From Pseudooceanicola pacificus (lineage in GTDB: Bacteria; Pseudomonadota; Alphaproteobacteria; Rhodobacterales; Rhodobacteraceae), in contig NZ_WNXQ01000014.1 of assembly GCF_009789075.1 (NCBI RefSeq), forward strand, positions 17,761 through 81,760: a stretch of DNA of 64,000 nt, read 5' to 3'. The notes below the pieces were generated by a model that was not told the DNA's origin, ran no database searches, and worked only from the letters and a program-made list of their open reading frames with translations. Positions 29,262-37,683 of the stretch are shown one piece after another. Made by a program: the position numbers and the translations under genes. Each line of letters opens with the position of its first letter. The first letter of the stretch is position 1.

Positions 29262-30683
29262 ATGGTGCAGCTTTATTTCACCGACGGGTCGGCGCTGCGC
29301 GCGCCAGTTTCGGTCGAAGGCGTTCGGGTCGATCTTTCCGTGTCCCTGACCGAGGCCGCTGGCAGGATCGGCCTGATGGATGGTATGCCGTTCTTTCTGG
29401 ATCGGGACGGAAGCTACTTGCATGACGTGAACCAGTTCTTTCGCGCCTGTCCGACCATGGGGTTGCGTTCGCGGCACAGTTTGCGCGCCTACGCCCATGA
29501 CATCTTCGTCTGGATGCGGTTTCTGGAAGAACGGCGTGGTGGCAAGCAGCTTTGGCGTGCCGATTACAACGATGTCGTCGCGTTTCACCATGCACGGCGT
29601 TTGTCGGATGCACCGTTCCAGATTTCGGCATCCAGTTGGAACAGGGCGATCGCGGCGCTCGACAAACTGTATCGGTGGGCACTCGAAGAAGGGCTGATCG
29701 CTTCGTCGCCGTTTCGATATGACCTGTCTTTTCGGCATGGTCATGGGCGGGGTGCGCCCAAGGTGGTCGAGGGCAACAGAGCCCGGGAGCGTGCCGTCCG
29801 CGCGCATGACATGCAATTCGTCGATATGGGCCGCTACCTCGCCTTCCGGGATATCGGCCTGAGGGGAAGACTGCCGGACGGGTCCGAGGACCCAGCCTGG
29901 CGCGGCCGCAATGGCGAGCGGAATGCCGTCTTCGCGGAACTGCTCGTTACCACGGGGATGCGCCTTGGCGAGGCCGGCTGCCTGCTTTTCGACGAACTAC
30001 CTCGGTTGACCGCCGACAGCCCAAGGATACTTCCTTTCGATCTGCCGAGTGCGATTACCAAGGGCGAGCGCCCTCGTCGTGTTCGTTTGCCGCGCCGGGT
30101 GCTTATGCTCATCGGGGATTATTGCGATATCGAGCGCCGGATTGCCATGGCAAAGGCGCCGCCTCGTCCGGCCGTCCCGCTCGTATTGTCATCCGATGGC
30201 CGCAACGCCGTCGATGGCAGTGGCCGACGCATCGCGCTGACCAGGCTCCGTCCGCAAGACCGCCAACGGATGCTGCGATCGACGGATGAGATGGCTGAAC
30301 ACGCATCGCTCTGGCTCACGGAAGGCGGTCAGCCCGTGTCGTCCGGAACCTGGGAGGTGGCATTTCGCAGGGCAAGCCAGCGGTGCCAGGCTTTCGGTCT
30401 CGATATTACTGTCACGCCGCACAAGCTGAGGCACACCTTTGCGGTCAACATGTTGTCGATGCTGATCCGCGAACAGGTGGGCGCAATCTTTAACCCGACC
30501 GACGCGCACGGCGCGGCCTATCGCCAGATGCTCGGCGATCCGCTCCGCCATCTCCAGCACCTCCTCGGCCACGCGAACATCACCAGCACCTACATCTATC
30601 TCGACAGCCTTGCCGAGGCGCAGGAACTCGTCGATGCGGCAGCGGATCGCTGGACCGACGAACTCATGGCGGACGATCAATGA
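29262..30683 (+). CDS. RIT tyrosine recombinase A
   Basis: Starting at ATG 29262 (MVQLYFTDGSALRAPVSVEG), preceded by GGAGG, the protein has 473 residues. The N-terminal SAM-like core-binding domain contains SLRAYAHDIFVWMRFLEER. The catalytic domain has all key residues: Arg in TGMRLGEAG, H-x-x-R in TPHKLRHTFAVN, His in HLLGHANITSTY and the nucleophile Tyr in TYIYLD. It is therefore a complete tyrosine recombinase. Its stop overlaps the next start (ATGA, 30680-30683). An alternative start lies at 29232. Confidence 0.92.
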   Translation: MVQLYFTDGSALRAPVSVEGVRVDLSVSLTEAAGRIGLMDGMPFFLDRDGSYLHDVNQFFRACPTMGLRSRHSLRAYAHDIFVWMRFLEERRGGKQLWRADYNDVVAFHHARRLSDAPFQISASSWNRAIAALDKLYRWALEEGLIASSPFRYDLSFRHGHGRGAPKVVEGNRARERAVRAHDMQFVDMGRYLAFRDIGLRGRLPDGSEDPAWRGRNGERNAVFAELLVTTGMRLGEAGCLLFDELPRLTADSPRILPFDLPSAITKGERPRRVRLPRRVLMLIGDYCDIERRIAMAKAPPRPAVPLVLSSDGRNAVDGSGRRIALTRLRPQDRQRMLRSTDEMAEHASLWLTEGGQPVSSGTWEVAFRRASQRCQAFGLDITVTPHKLRHTFAVNMLSMLIREQVGAIFNPTDAHGAAYRQMLGDPLRHLQHLLGHANITSTYIYLDSLAEAQELVDAAADRWTDELMADDQ

Positions 30684-32506
30684 CCGGCAGAGCCCGCGTC
30701 TCACAGCCCCGCCCAGGACGACGCGCGAGCTTTCCTGACAATCTTCCCGATCCCGGCCCCGCCGCCGCCATTGCCATCGCCGCCCGCCGTTTCGAGATTA
30801 CCTTGGCCGGACGGACTGCGATGATGGACCTGACGCGTTTGCCCGGTCGAGCTTCGCTTGCGCGTTCCTTCACGCAGGCACTCTGGCAGGCGTGTCAGGT
30901 CGGTGGCCCCGCCGGCACCGTCCGCACCGCCATGTCATTGGCCGAAGCCATCCATCGGTTCTGGCGCTATCTCGATGCGACAGGCTCATCCGTACAGGCG
31001 CTTGCCGAGATTGATGTTGCTACCATCGAAGGCTTCGACGCATGGATGGATGAGCGCGGACAGCATCCCAACCATCGCCGCCACCAGATGGGAGATGTGG
31101 TGATGCTGCTGCGGTTGGCGGATGCGGGAGAACAAGGGCGCCTTTCCGAAGAGGCTTCCCGCCGATTGTTCTATGTCAGCACGCGCCCGGGTGTTCCACC
31201 GCGCCCGCGCGATGCCTACAGCGACAGTGTCCGGGTGGCCTTAAAGGCGGCCGCGCGTGCCGATGTTGCAGCGATCGTGCAGCGATTCCGTCCGGCGCTT
31301 GCTCAAGAGTGCGAGACACGCATCGACCGGTTGGAGATGGACGCCTTCGCCGAGATCGACCGTGTCGGTTTCATTACCGTCAAGAACGACCTTTTTCGTC
31401 AACTCTACGGGGCACGGAACTATGCGGGGATTTCGAATGAGGGGCTGAGCGACAGGATGCATGGCACGCGGCATCTGCTCCTCGGCGATCTGATTGCTCT
31501 GTTCGTTCTGCTGTCGCTGGAGACCGGTCTCGAGATCGAGGCGATCAAAACCTTGCGCGCAGATTGTCTCAAGAACCCTTCCAGCGGTTATGTCGAGATC
31601 GAGTATTGCAAGCGCCGCGCCCGTCATGCCGAGTGGAAGCGGCTGCGGGTTCGGGACGGAGGGTCCGGCACCCCGGGCGGCCTGCTGCGCCTCGCAATTC
31701 AGTGGACCGCGACGGCGCGCGGTCATCTCGGGAGCGAACAGCTTTTCACCTATTACTGCCGCGGCCGCCTGACCGATGTCGTTCTGCCGATGCAATCGGC
31801 CAGAAAGGTCTGGGTCAAACATCACCGGTTGCAGGATGATAACGGGAAGCCGTTGAAGCTCTGCCTCTCGCGCTTGCGCAAGACGCACAAGGCTGCGTGG
31901 TATCGCAAAACGGGCGGTCAGCTGCGCCGGTTCGCGGTTGGGCATACCGTTGAGATTGCTGCAAACCACTATGGGGACATTCCGGCAATGCGGCCGATCC
32001 ATGAAGCCACCGTCGCCCAGGCGCTGATGGACGCCGTCGAGGATGCGTTGCCGCCCACCGTGTTGACCCCGGAGGCCGAGGCGGAGATTCTGGCCGCTCC
32101 GTCTTCGGCGCAGCCAGGTTTACCGGAAGGCATGGCGACCGATGTTCCGGCATTTCTGGCAGGCGAACAGGATGTGTGGCTGGCAAGCTGTTCCGGCTTC
32201 TACAACAGCCCGTTCGTCTCCTCGGGCGAGGCCTGCCCGGTGCCGTTCTGGGGCTGCCTCGAATGCCGGAACGGCGTCATCACCACTCGCAAGTTGCCCG
32301 CGCTGATGGCGTTTCTGGACTTCGTGATGGACCAGCGTAAGGTGCTGAGCGAGGCCGACTGGCAGGCGAAGTTCGGGCGTGTCCACTACAGGATCTCCGC
32401 GCAGATATTGCCACAATTCTCCGAGACCGATCTCGACGCCGCGCGTTCCCTCGCCGCCCGTCAGCCGACACAGATCTACCTTCCCCCGGAGGCGGGCCTG
32501 GCATGA
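30680..32506 (+). CDS. RIT tyrosine recombinase B (atypical catalytic residues)
   Basis: The 608-residue protein (MTGRARVSQPRPGRRASF) aligns in layout with phage-integrase-like proteins. It has a core-binding region (AEAIHRFWRYLDATGSSVQA) and a catalytic-like C-terminal half. The usual first Arg site reads LETGLEIEAIKTL, with Glu where TG-x-R is expected. The H-x-x-R box reads LSRLRKTHKAAWY. A Tyr is present in EIAANHYGD. It may be a structural or partly active partner in the trio. About 120 further residues follow, with a Cys-containing segment (ACPVPFWGCLECRNG) that could bind metal. It is coupled to both neighbours by ATGA. Confidence 0.82.
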   Translation: MTGRARVSQPRPGRRASFPDNLPDPGPAAAIAIAARRFEITLAGRTAMMDLTRLPGRASLARSFTQALWQACQVGGPAGTVRTAMSLAEAIHRFWRYLDATGSSVQALAEIDVATIEGFDAWMDERGQHPNHRRHQMGDVVMLLRLADAGEQGRLSEEASRRLFYVSTRPGVPPRPRDAYSDSVRVALKAAARADVAAIVQRFRPALAQECETRIDRLEMDAFAEIDRVGFITVKNDLFRQLYGARNYAGISNEGLSDRMHGTRHLLLGDLIALFVLLSLETGLEIEAIKTLRADCLKNPSSGYVEIEYCKRRARHAEWKRLRVRDGGSGTPGGLLRLAIQWTATARGHLGSEQLFTYYCRGRLTDVVLPMQSARKVWVKHHRLQDDNGKPLKLCLSRLRKTHKAAWYRKTGGQLRRFAVGHTVEIAANHYGDIPAMRPIHEATVAQALMDAVEDALPPTVLTPEAEAEILAAPSSAQPGLPEGMATDVPAFLAGEQDVWLASCSGFYNSPFVSSGEACPVPFWGCLECRNGVITTRKLPALMAFLDFVMDQRKVLSEADWQAKFGRVHYRISAQILPQFSETDLDAARSLAARQPTQIYLPPEAGLA

Positions 32507-34650
32507 GAACAAATCCGGCCATCACGACCGCAAGGCGATCGCTGCCATCGGCAATCCATGCCGACGACACCGACATCCTCGCAGGCAGACCGCTCAGACC
32601 GGGATTGGAGCACTCGACGTTGTCCCGCTTCGGCGACGATGTGTGGGATCTCAGTCCAGCTATGTTTCGCGCCAACGCGCGGCCCGCCACGTTTCGTGTG
32701 GATTTCGGTGCCATTGCGGACCCCGCGTTTCGGCGGCTCGCGAAGGAATACATGCTCGCCCGACTTCAGGCGCCGCTGCGCAGCTACCGGGGCTCTTGCG
32801 GCCCCTCGACCGCCAAAGGCACATTGCTTTTCGTGCGCCATTTCGGAGAGTTCCTGCTTGATCGCACAGGCTCCGTTGCACTGGATCGCGTCGATCAGCG
32901 AATGCTGGACGCGTATCTGGCGCATCTGGGGGCAGACGGCGCGCGTTCATCGCAACAGATCCGCCTCTATGTCGATGTCCCCATCGACCTCCATCATTTC
33001 GGGCCATGGGTGACCGGGGGCGGCATTCCCTTCCTGCCTTGGGGTGGGCGCACGGCAAGCAATGTCAGCGGCCGGAGCCGGACGAGCGCAGAGAACGCCA
33101 CGCCGCGGATCCCTGAACCGGTCATCGGCGCGTTGCTCCACTGGTCGATGCGATACGTCGATGTCTTCGCCCCGGATATCCTTGCGGCGCGCGAAGAACT
33201 GGATCGCCTTGAAGCCCATGCTGCCCAAGTTATTGCCGAGGATGCGCGCCAGACCCGCCACGAACGGTTTCGCTACCGTCTTCGTACCTGGCTCGAGGCC
33301 CGCCGGGCGGAAGGGCGGGGCGTGCCACTCTGGGAGCGCCGTCCAAACACCACCCGCGGTGTCCCCGATACCAAGGAAGGCAAAGCGTATAATTTCAGGC
33401 TGATGTGCCTTCAGATTGGCTGTCCTCAAACGGGGAACCTCAGTAGTTCCACCGCGACCGTGAGGATGCTGGACCAGATGGCGGGTGAGATGGGAACCGA
33501 GGTCGGCGGCATGGATACCCCGATCAGCCTCGACCCCGATACCGGCCTGCCCTGGCGGGAGCGTTTCGACACGGACAGCTTACCGCATGAAGAGCAGATG
33601 CTGCAGGCGGCCTGTTACATCGTTTGTGCCTACCTGACGGGAATGCGCGACAGCGAGTTGCAGGACATGGAGCCGGGCTGCGTTTCGATTGAGCGCAGTG
33701 CCGACAACCTGATCGAGCGCTATCGCGTGCGCAGCACCGTCTACAAGCATCGCGAGGCGGCGGGCGTTTCCGCCGACTGGATCACCATCGCTCCGGTCGC
33801 CCGTGCAGTCGAGGCCATGGAAGCCTTGTCGTGTCGTGCGCGCGGCGACCGTGATCTTCGATCCCTCTGGGTGTCCTTGAAGCCTTGGGACTGGACGGCG
33901 GATTACCTGGCCGCGCAGGCGTCGCCCATCATCAAGATGTTCCGCGACGGTCTGGATGCGAAGGTCGCCACCCCGCCCGCAATTCCACATGTCGATGGGC
34001 GCCCCTGGCATTTTTCCACCCGGCAGTTCCGGCGCACCATCGCATGGTACATCGCGAACCGCCCTTTCGGCGTGATTGCCGGAAAGATCCAGTACAAACA
34101 TGCCTCCGTGGCGATGTTCGAGGGCTATGCCGGCGCGCCGCACGGAGATTTTCGCCGGGCGGTCGAGCAGGAACGGGCGCTTGGCCAATTGGACGATGTG
34201 GTCGCCTATTATGAGGCCTACCTGCACGGTGACGAGCCCGGCGGCCCGGCATCGTCCCGTCTCAAGCAGGAGTTCTCCCACATCCGGGATACCCTCGGTG
34301 ATCTGCCTGGGCGCATCCTCGATCAGAAACGCCTGCGAACGATGCTGGCGCATCTTGGAAAGAAGTTGCATGTCGGATTTCTGAACGATTGCTTCTTCGA
34401 TCCCACCAACGCCCTCTGCCTGCGACCCGACGACAAGCCGGTGGCCCCGGTGATTTCGCGCTGCAGCCCGGACCGTTGCCCCAATTCCTGTCTGACCACG
34501 CGCCATGTTGCGCCTTGGCGGGCTTCGATCAAGGAGGGGGAGCGTCTCCTTCAAGGCAACACCCTGTCGGCGTTTCAGAAGGTCGCAATCACGCAGGACA
34601 ATGATCGAAAGCGCCGACTGATCGCGCATCTGGTGGACCCGAAGGCATGA
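32503..34650 (+). CDS. RIT tyrosine recombinase C
   Basis: The 715-residue protein has a long N-terminal core-binding part (TLLFVRHFGEFLLDRTGSVA) and a catalytic domain. First Arg is in YLTGMRDSELQDM. The second box is FSTRQFRRTIAWYI (Thr in place of His, Arg kept), and a Tyr occurs in ASVAMFEGYAG. The C-terminus has Cys-rich NDCFFDPTNALCL and CSPDRCPNSC segments, possible zinc-binding elements seen in long recombinases of this group. ATGA overlaps on both sides imply coordinated translation in fixed ratio. Confidence 0.83.
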   Translation: MRTNPAITTARRSLPSAIHADDTDILAGRPLRPGLEHSTLSRFGDDVWDLSPAMFRANARPATFRVDFGAIADPAFRRLAKEYMLARLQAPLRSYRGSCGPSTAKGTLLFVRHFGEFLLDRTGSVALDRVDQRMLDAYLAHLGADGARSSQQIRLYVDVPIDLHHFGPWVTGGGIPFLPWGGRTASNVSGRSRTSAENATPRIPEPVIGALLHWSMRYVDVFAPDILAAREELDRLEAHAAQVIAEDARQTRHERFRYRLRTWLEARRAEGRGVPLWERRPNTTRGVPDTKEGKAYNFRLMCLQIGCPQTGNLSSSTATVRMLDQMAGEMGTEVGGMDTPISLDPDTGLPWRERFDTDSLPHEEQMLQAACYIVCAYLTGMRDSELQDMEPGCVSIERSADNLIERYRVRSTVYKHREAAGVSADWITIAPVARAVEAMEALSCRARGDRDLRSLWVSLKPWDWTADYLAAQASPIIKMFRDGLDAKVATPPAIPHVDGRPWHFSTRQFRRTIAWYIANRPFGVIAGKIQYKHASVAMFEGYAGAPHGDFRRAVEQERALGQLDDVVAYYEAYLHGDEPGGPASSRLKQEFSHIRDTLGDLPGRILDQKRLRTMLAHLGKKLHVGFLNDCFFDPTNALCLRPDDKPVAPVISRCSPDRCPNSCLTTRHVAPWRASIKEGERLLQGNTLSAFQKVAITQDNDRKRRLIAHLVDPKA

Positions 34651-35072
34651 CACCGCCTGTCAGTCAGGCGACCGAAGGTGCCTTGCGCGCCGCCATGAAG
34701 CGGCTGCTCGAGGGGACTTCCGTCCATACCGACGGGCGCCTCACCATCGCCAATCTCGCGCGCGAGGCTGGTGTCAGCCGCGCAACGGCCAACCGTGCCA
34801 CTGCCGTTCTCGGCGAATTCCGTGCGGCGGAGGCGCGGTTCCGGTCGGGATCGGTCGCGGGACTGAAGGCCCGTATCCGCGAACTCGAAGCCGAACTGCG
34901 GGCTGCACGCGGCGGCGAGCTGGCAGAGCTGCGCGCGACCGTCAAAACACTGGCGCAACAAATCCAGATCCTCGCGCTCGAGGGTGAAGAACAACGCCGC
35001 CTGATCGCGGTTCTTGAAGAGCAGATCGCGCGGGCTGACCCGAAAGTCCTGCCGTTCAGGCCGCCGTCCTAG
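34647..35072 (+). CDS. RIT-associated small HTH/coiled-coil protein (DUF6262 / TnpC / KfrA-like)
   Basis: The 141-residue protein has an N-terminal HTH (RLTIANLAREAGVSRATANR) and a long coiled coil (VAGLKARIRELEAELRAARG, then LAELRATVKTLAQQIQILAL). Small proteins of this architecture accompany the paired recombinases of Tn554-like elements, where TnpC influences transposition, and are also found as KfrA-like DNA-binding proteins. It is the last gene of the coupled four-gene set, overlapping recombinase C by ATGA. Confidence 0.82.
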   Translation: MTPPVSQATEGALRAAMKRLLEGTSVHTDGRLTIANLAREAGVSRATANRATAVLGEFRAAEARFRSGSVAGLKARIRELEAELRAARGGELAELRATVKTLAQQIQILALEGEEQRRLIAVLEEQIARADPKVLPFRPPS

Positions 35073-35165
35073 GGCGGCACCTGAGCTCGCGATTAGGGAG
35101 AGGAAGAGGTGAGCTGGGTGGGGGTGAAACAGGGATGAGAAGAGAGGGAGCCCCCATGAACTGTC

Positions 35166-36541
35166 GAGATATGCGCAGAAGTTGGTGACGCGTGATCAGG
35201 CGGCGGTTTGAAGTTGGCGGAGGCCGTCGCGGAACTCAACCCCTTCGATGATCTGGGGGAGGCGGTTTCGGCCGTCGAGTTTGCGCCATTTGCTCTGCGC
35301 CGACATCATCAGCTTGAAAGCCATTGCCAGCCCGGTCTTCCGGCTCAGACACCCCTTGGTCCTCTTGGTGCGGTGCCGGACCGTGGCGAAGGTGCTTTCG
35401 ATCGGGTTCGACGTCCGGATGTGTTTCCAGTGTTCAGCCGGGTAGTCGTAGAAGGACAGCAGTACATCGCGGTCCTTGACCAGCTTGGCGACCGCCTTGT
35501 CCCACTTCACGCCGTAGGTCTCGACGAAGAAATCGAAAGCGGCGTTCGCCTCGGTGCGGGTTTCGGCCTGCCAGATGTCGTGCAGATGCGCCTTGGCCTT
35601 TGACTGCAGGGATTTCGGCATCGCGTTCAGCACATTCATGGTCTTGTGGACCCAGCAGCGCTGTTCGCGGGTCGTGGCGAACACCTCCCGCAGCGCCGTC
35701 CAGAAGCCCAGGGCGCCATCGCCAACAGCCAGCTTGGGGTCTTGCTTCAGGCCGCGGCGCTTGAGATCGAGCAGCACTTCGCGCCAGCTCTCGGTGCTTT
35801 CGCGGAAGCCATCGGTCATCGCCAGCAACTCCTTGCGGCCATATTCGTCAGCCCCGACAATCACCAGAACGCATTGCTTTTACTCAGACATCCTGGGTTT
35901 GAAGTAGACCCCGTCGGCCCAGATGTAGAGAAAGCGCCGGGCGCTGAGATCGCGTTTTTCCCAGGCCTGATACTCGGCCCACCAATCCGCCTTGAGGCGG
36001 GTGATCGTCTTGGCCGACAAGCCCTTGGCGTTCGGACCGAGCAGAGCGGCAAGGGCTTCGCTGAAATCGCCTGTCGAGACGCCCTTGAGGTAAAGCCACG
36101 GCAGCAGTTCCTCGATCGATCTCGCCTTGCGCAAGTAGCGCGGCAGGATGCTGGGCGTGAACGTGATCTTGTCCGTGCCGGTGCTGCGATCTCGAACCCG
36201 AGGCACCTTCACCGGCACCGGACCAACACCGGTCAGCACTTCGCGCTCCGGCAGGTGTCCATGCCGGACCAACCTGGCGCGACCATCCTCGAGCTTGTCC
36301 TCGGCGAACCCCGCCATCAGCGCGGCCAGTTCCGCCTCGATCGCTTGTTCGATCAGCTTGCGCGCCCCTTCCCGGATGACACCGGTCAAAGGGTCCAGGG
36401 AAAATCCGGATGGATCAGGAAGCGTGGCAATGGTAGTCTTCGACATGTGGCATATCCCTTTCTCTGCAGAGAATTGACGGCGTCTGAACACCGCCATGAT
36501 ATGCCGCCCCTCAGGGCATCACCAACTTTCGCGCGTTTCTC
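35166..36541 (-). mobile_element. IS256-family insertion sequence nested in the RIT
   Basis: The 1376-bp element has 26-bp imperfect inverted repeats: GAGATATGCGCAGAAGTTGG at 35166 and, on the complement of the right end, GAGAAACGCGCGAAAGTTGG. A 9-bp duplication TGAACTGTC flanks it at 35157-35165 and 36542-36550, or 8 bp with a chance match. The family's 8-9-bp duplication fits. The transposase has an internal stop, so the copy is not autonomous. Confidence 0.9.
35196..36446 (-). pseudogene. IS256-family transposase with in-frame TAA
   Basis: From ATG 36446 (MSKTTIATLPDPSGFSLDPL) the frame reads the Mutator-type transposase N-terminus and first catalytic Asp (FLYIWADGVYFKPRMSE). It then meets TAA, immediately followed in the same frame by KQCVLVIVGADEYGRKELLA. 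The second Asp (AVGDGALGFW) and the Glu (SNPIESTFATVRHRT) lie in the second part, which ends at 35196. A single GAA or CAA to TAA change explains the break. The two halves separate the DDE residues, so neither can work alone. Confidence 0.9.
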
Positions 36542-36924
36542 TGAACTGTCTCACCGATGCCACTCGGGAAAACCCCAATGACGGCAGGAAGTTTTCAAAA
36601 AGAGACAAATTGACTGTCCAGATAACACACGCAAGGCATCTTCGAGGCCGAACGTGTCTTCGGGCTCTCCCTCACCAACGGGGCGGGGCGCGAGATTCCC
36701 ATCCGCTGGATCGGCGAGCAGCATGTCCGCGAAGACTGTCAGGGCCGCATTCCGAGCCTCGCCGACTGGCTCGGACGGATCCAGCCCGAGCCCTGGATGG
36801 CCAACGGGCAGATCGACCGGCAAGCGCATGAGCCCGTCGGCGATCCGCGCACGAAATGGCTGGCCGAGGTGGCTGGGGGCAAGACGATCCTCGGCCTCAA
36901 GGACTGGATGGAGGCGAGGGGATC

Positions 36925-37206
36925 ATGATGCGCAACGTTCGCAGGTTCTACGATTGCAGCACCGCACATCTGCCTGAATAAACCGTCCAGGCTATCGAGA
37001 ACGGGCTCTTTGCCAAATCGCCGAGCATGCAGAATGAGTATGGCTGGCTGTTCTCCGTCCCTGTAACCCTCGCCGACATGCCGGAAGGCGTCGACTGCGA
37101 CGCCTTCAAGGCGGTCATGGCGTTGGCGATGGATGCCGGGTGTGACTACGTCCTCTTCGATCGAGACGTCCCGCCAGCCCCCTATCTCGAGGTCTTCGAC
37201 TGGTAG
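36925..37206 (+). pseudogene. DUF5983-like gene with an in-frame TAA
   Basis: The frame starts ATGATG at 36925, overlapping the DUF6915 stop, as MMRNVRRFYDCSTAHLPE. It then meets TAA at 36979-36981 and continues in frame for 74 residues (TVQAIENGLFAKSPSMQNEY, VTLADMPEGVDCDAFKAVM, PPAPYLEVFDW). The DCSTAHLP start and the C-terminal half belong together in DUF5983-type plasmid proteins. A CAA to TAA change is the simplest cause. Reinitiation at an internal ATG (37036 region) might give a shortened product. Confidence 0.75.
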
Positions 37207-37287
37207 GTCAATCGCGGTTGCACAGAGGCCCGATCCACGGATCGGGCCTCTCTTGTTTCCAACACCAATACTGAAATGGAGATCCGG

Positions 37288-37566
37288 ATGAACGTCGCGG
37301 AGATAAAGCTCGCCGTGGATGCCGGCAAATCCGTCCACTGGGCGAATGAGGGGTATCGGGTGCATCGGGACGGCCTTGGCCAATACCTCATAACCTTTGT
37401 GCCGAACGGCAGCACGATCGGGTTGACCGACCGGAGCGGCCGTAGGCTGAACGGAGCCGAGGCCGACTTCTTCATATCGGAGCCGGGCCATGATGGCGCG
37501 ACAGCGCAGGGGAGGGTGGTGCGCGGGGCGACGTCGGACACCTCGTCTACCGCCGGGCCGGGCTGA
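37288..37566 (+). CDS. Small hypothetical protein
   Basis: ATG 37288 (MNVAEIKLAVDAGKSVHWAN) has GGAG upstream and gives 92 residues; a second ATG at 37276 is in frame. The N-terminal 60 residues look like a compact domain (YRVHRDGLGQYLITFVPNGS, TIGLTDRSGRRLNGAEADFF). The tail is low complexity. The first part recalls small plasmid proteins with AxxVxWxNxGYxV patterns; no function is known. It lies between DUF5983 and DUF736 genes. Confidence 0.6.
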   Translation: MNVAEIKLAVDAGKSVHWANEGYRVHRDGLGQYLITFVPNGSTIGLTDRSGRRLNGAEADFFISEPGHDGATAQGRVVRGATSDTSSTAGPG

Positions 37567-37577
37567 CGGGCAGGAGA

Positions 37578-37610
37578 GAAAGGAAAGAGGGCTTTGTGGT
37601 TTTGCGATCC
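37578..37610 (+). repeat. Recurrent leader motif, copy 6
   Basis: GAAAGGAAAGAGGGCTTTGT then GGTTTTGCGATCC lies 74 bp before the DUF736 gene, the rightmost copy of the family. Confidence 0.55.
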
Positions 37611-37683
37611 CATGAGGGGTCGAAAAGCAATCCCGCGTGCTCTGGCCAAGTGCCGGGCAGCGGCAAACCCAAGGAGAAGACCT

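Larger units (their letters stand above)
29067..36625 (+). mobile_element. RIT element (recombinase-in-trio) with DUF6262-like fourth gene, carrying a nested IS256-family copy
   Basis: Limits come from the split DUF6915 frame: CACACG occurs at 29061-29066 and 36626-36631, and only one copy is needed to restore the gene. The ends are imperfect inverted repeats (TTATCCTGACTC left; TTATCTGGACAG on the complement of the right). Inside are three tyrosine recombinases and a small HTH/coiled-coil gene, each overlapping the next by ATGA. Without the nested IS (1376 bp plus 9-bp duplication) the element is about 6.17 kb. RIT elements are known for this coupled trio. Confidence 0.88.
28923..36928 (+). 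pseudogene. DUF6915-like gene split by the RIT element
   Basis: The 5' part (28923-29066) encodes MAHPLHHAESSARKYGGTPS through ASKEHLAIFTHRALRHHT (48 codons). The 3' part (36632-36928) continues in frame with QGIFEAERVFGLSLTNGAGR, IGEQHVREDCQGRIPSLADW and a C-terminus ILGLKDWMEARGS (98 codons). Joining them and counting CACACG once gives an intact 146-residue reading frame. The gene was therefore whole before a 7.56-kb insertion. Proteins of this type are small plasmid-borne unknowns. The fragment now ends LRHHTLS after entering the RIT. Confidence 0.88.

Noticed and set aside
29067..36625. RIT recombinases as the integrase of the whole transfer region
   Set aside because: They belong to a separate element that interrupts a backbone gene, so they came later.
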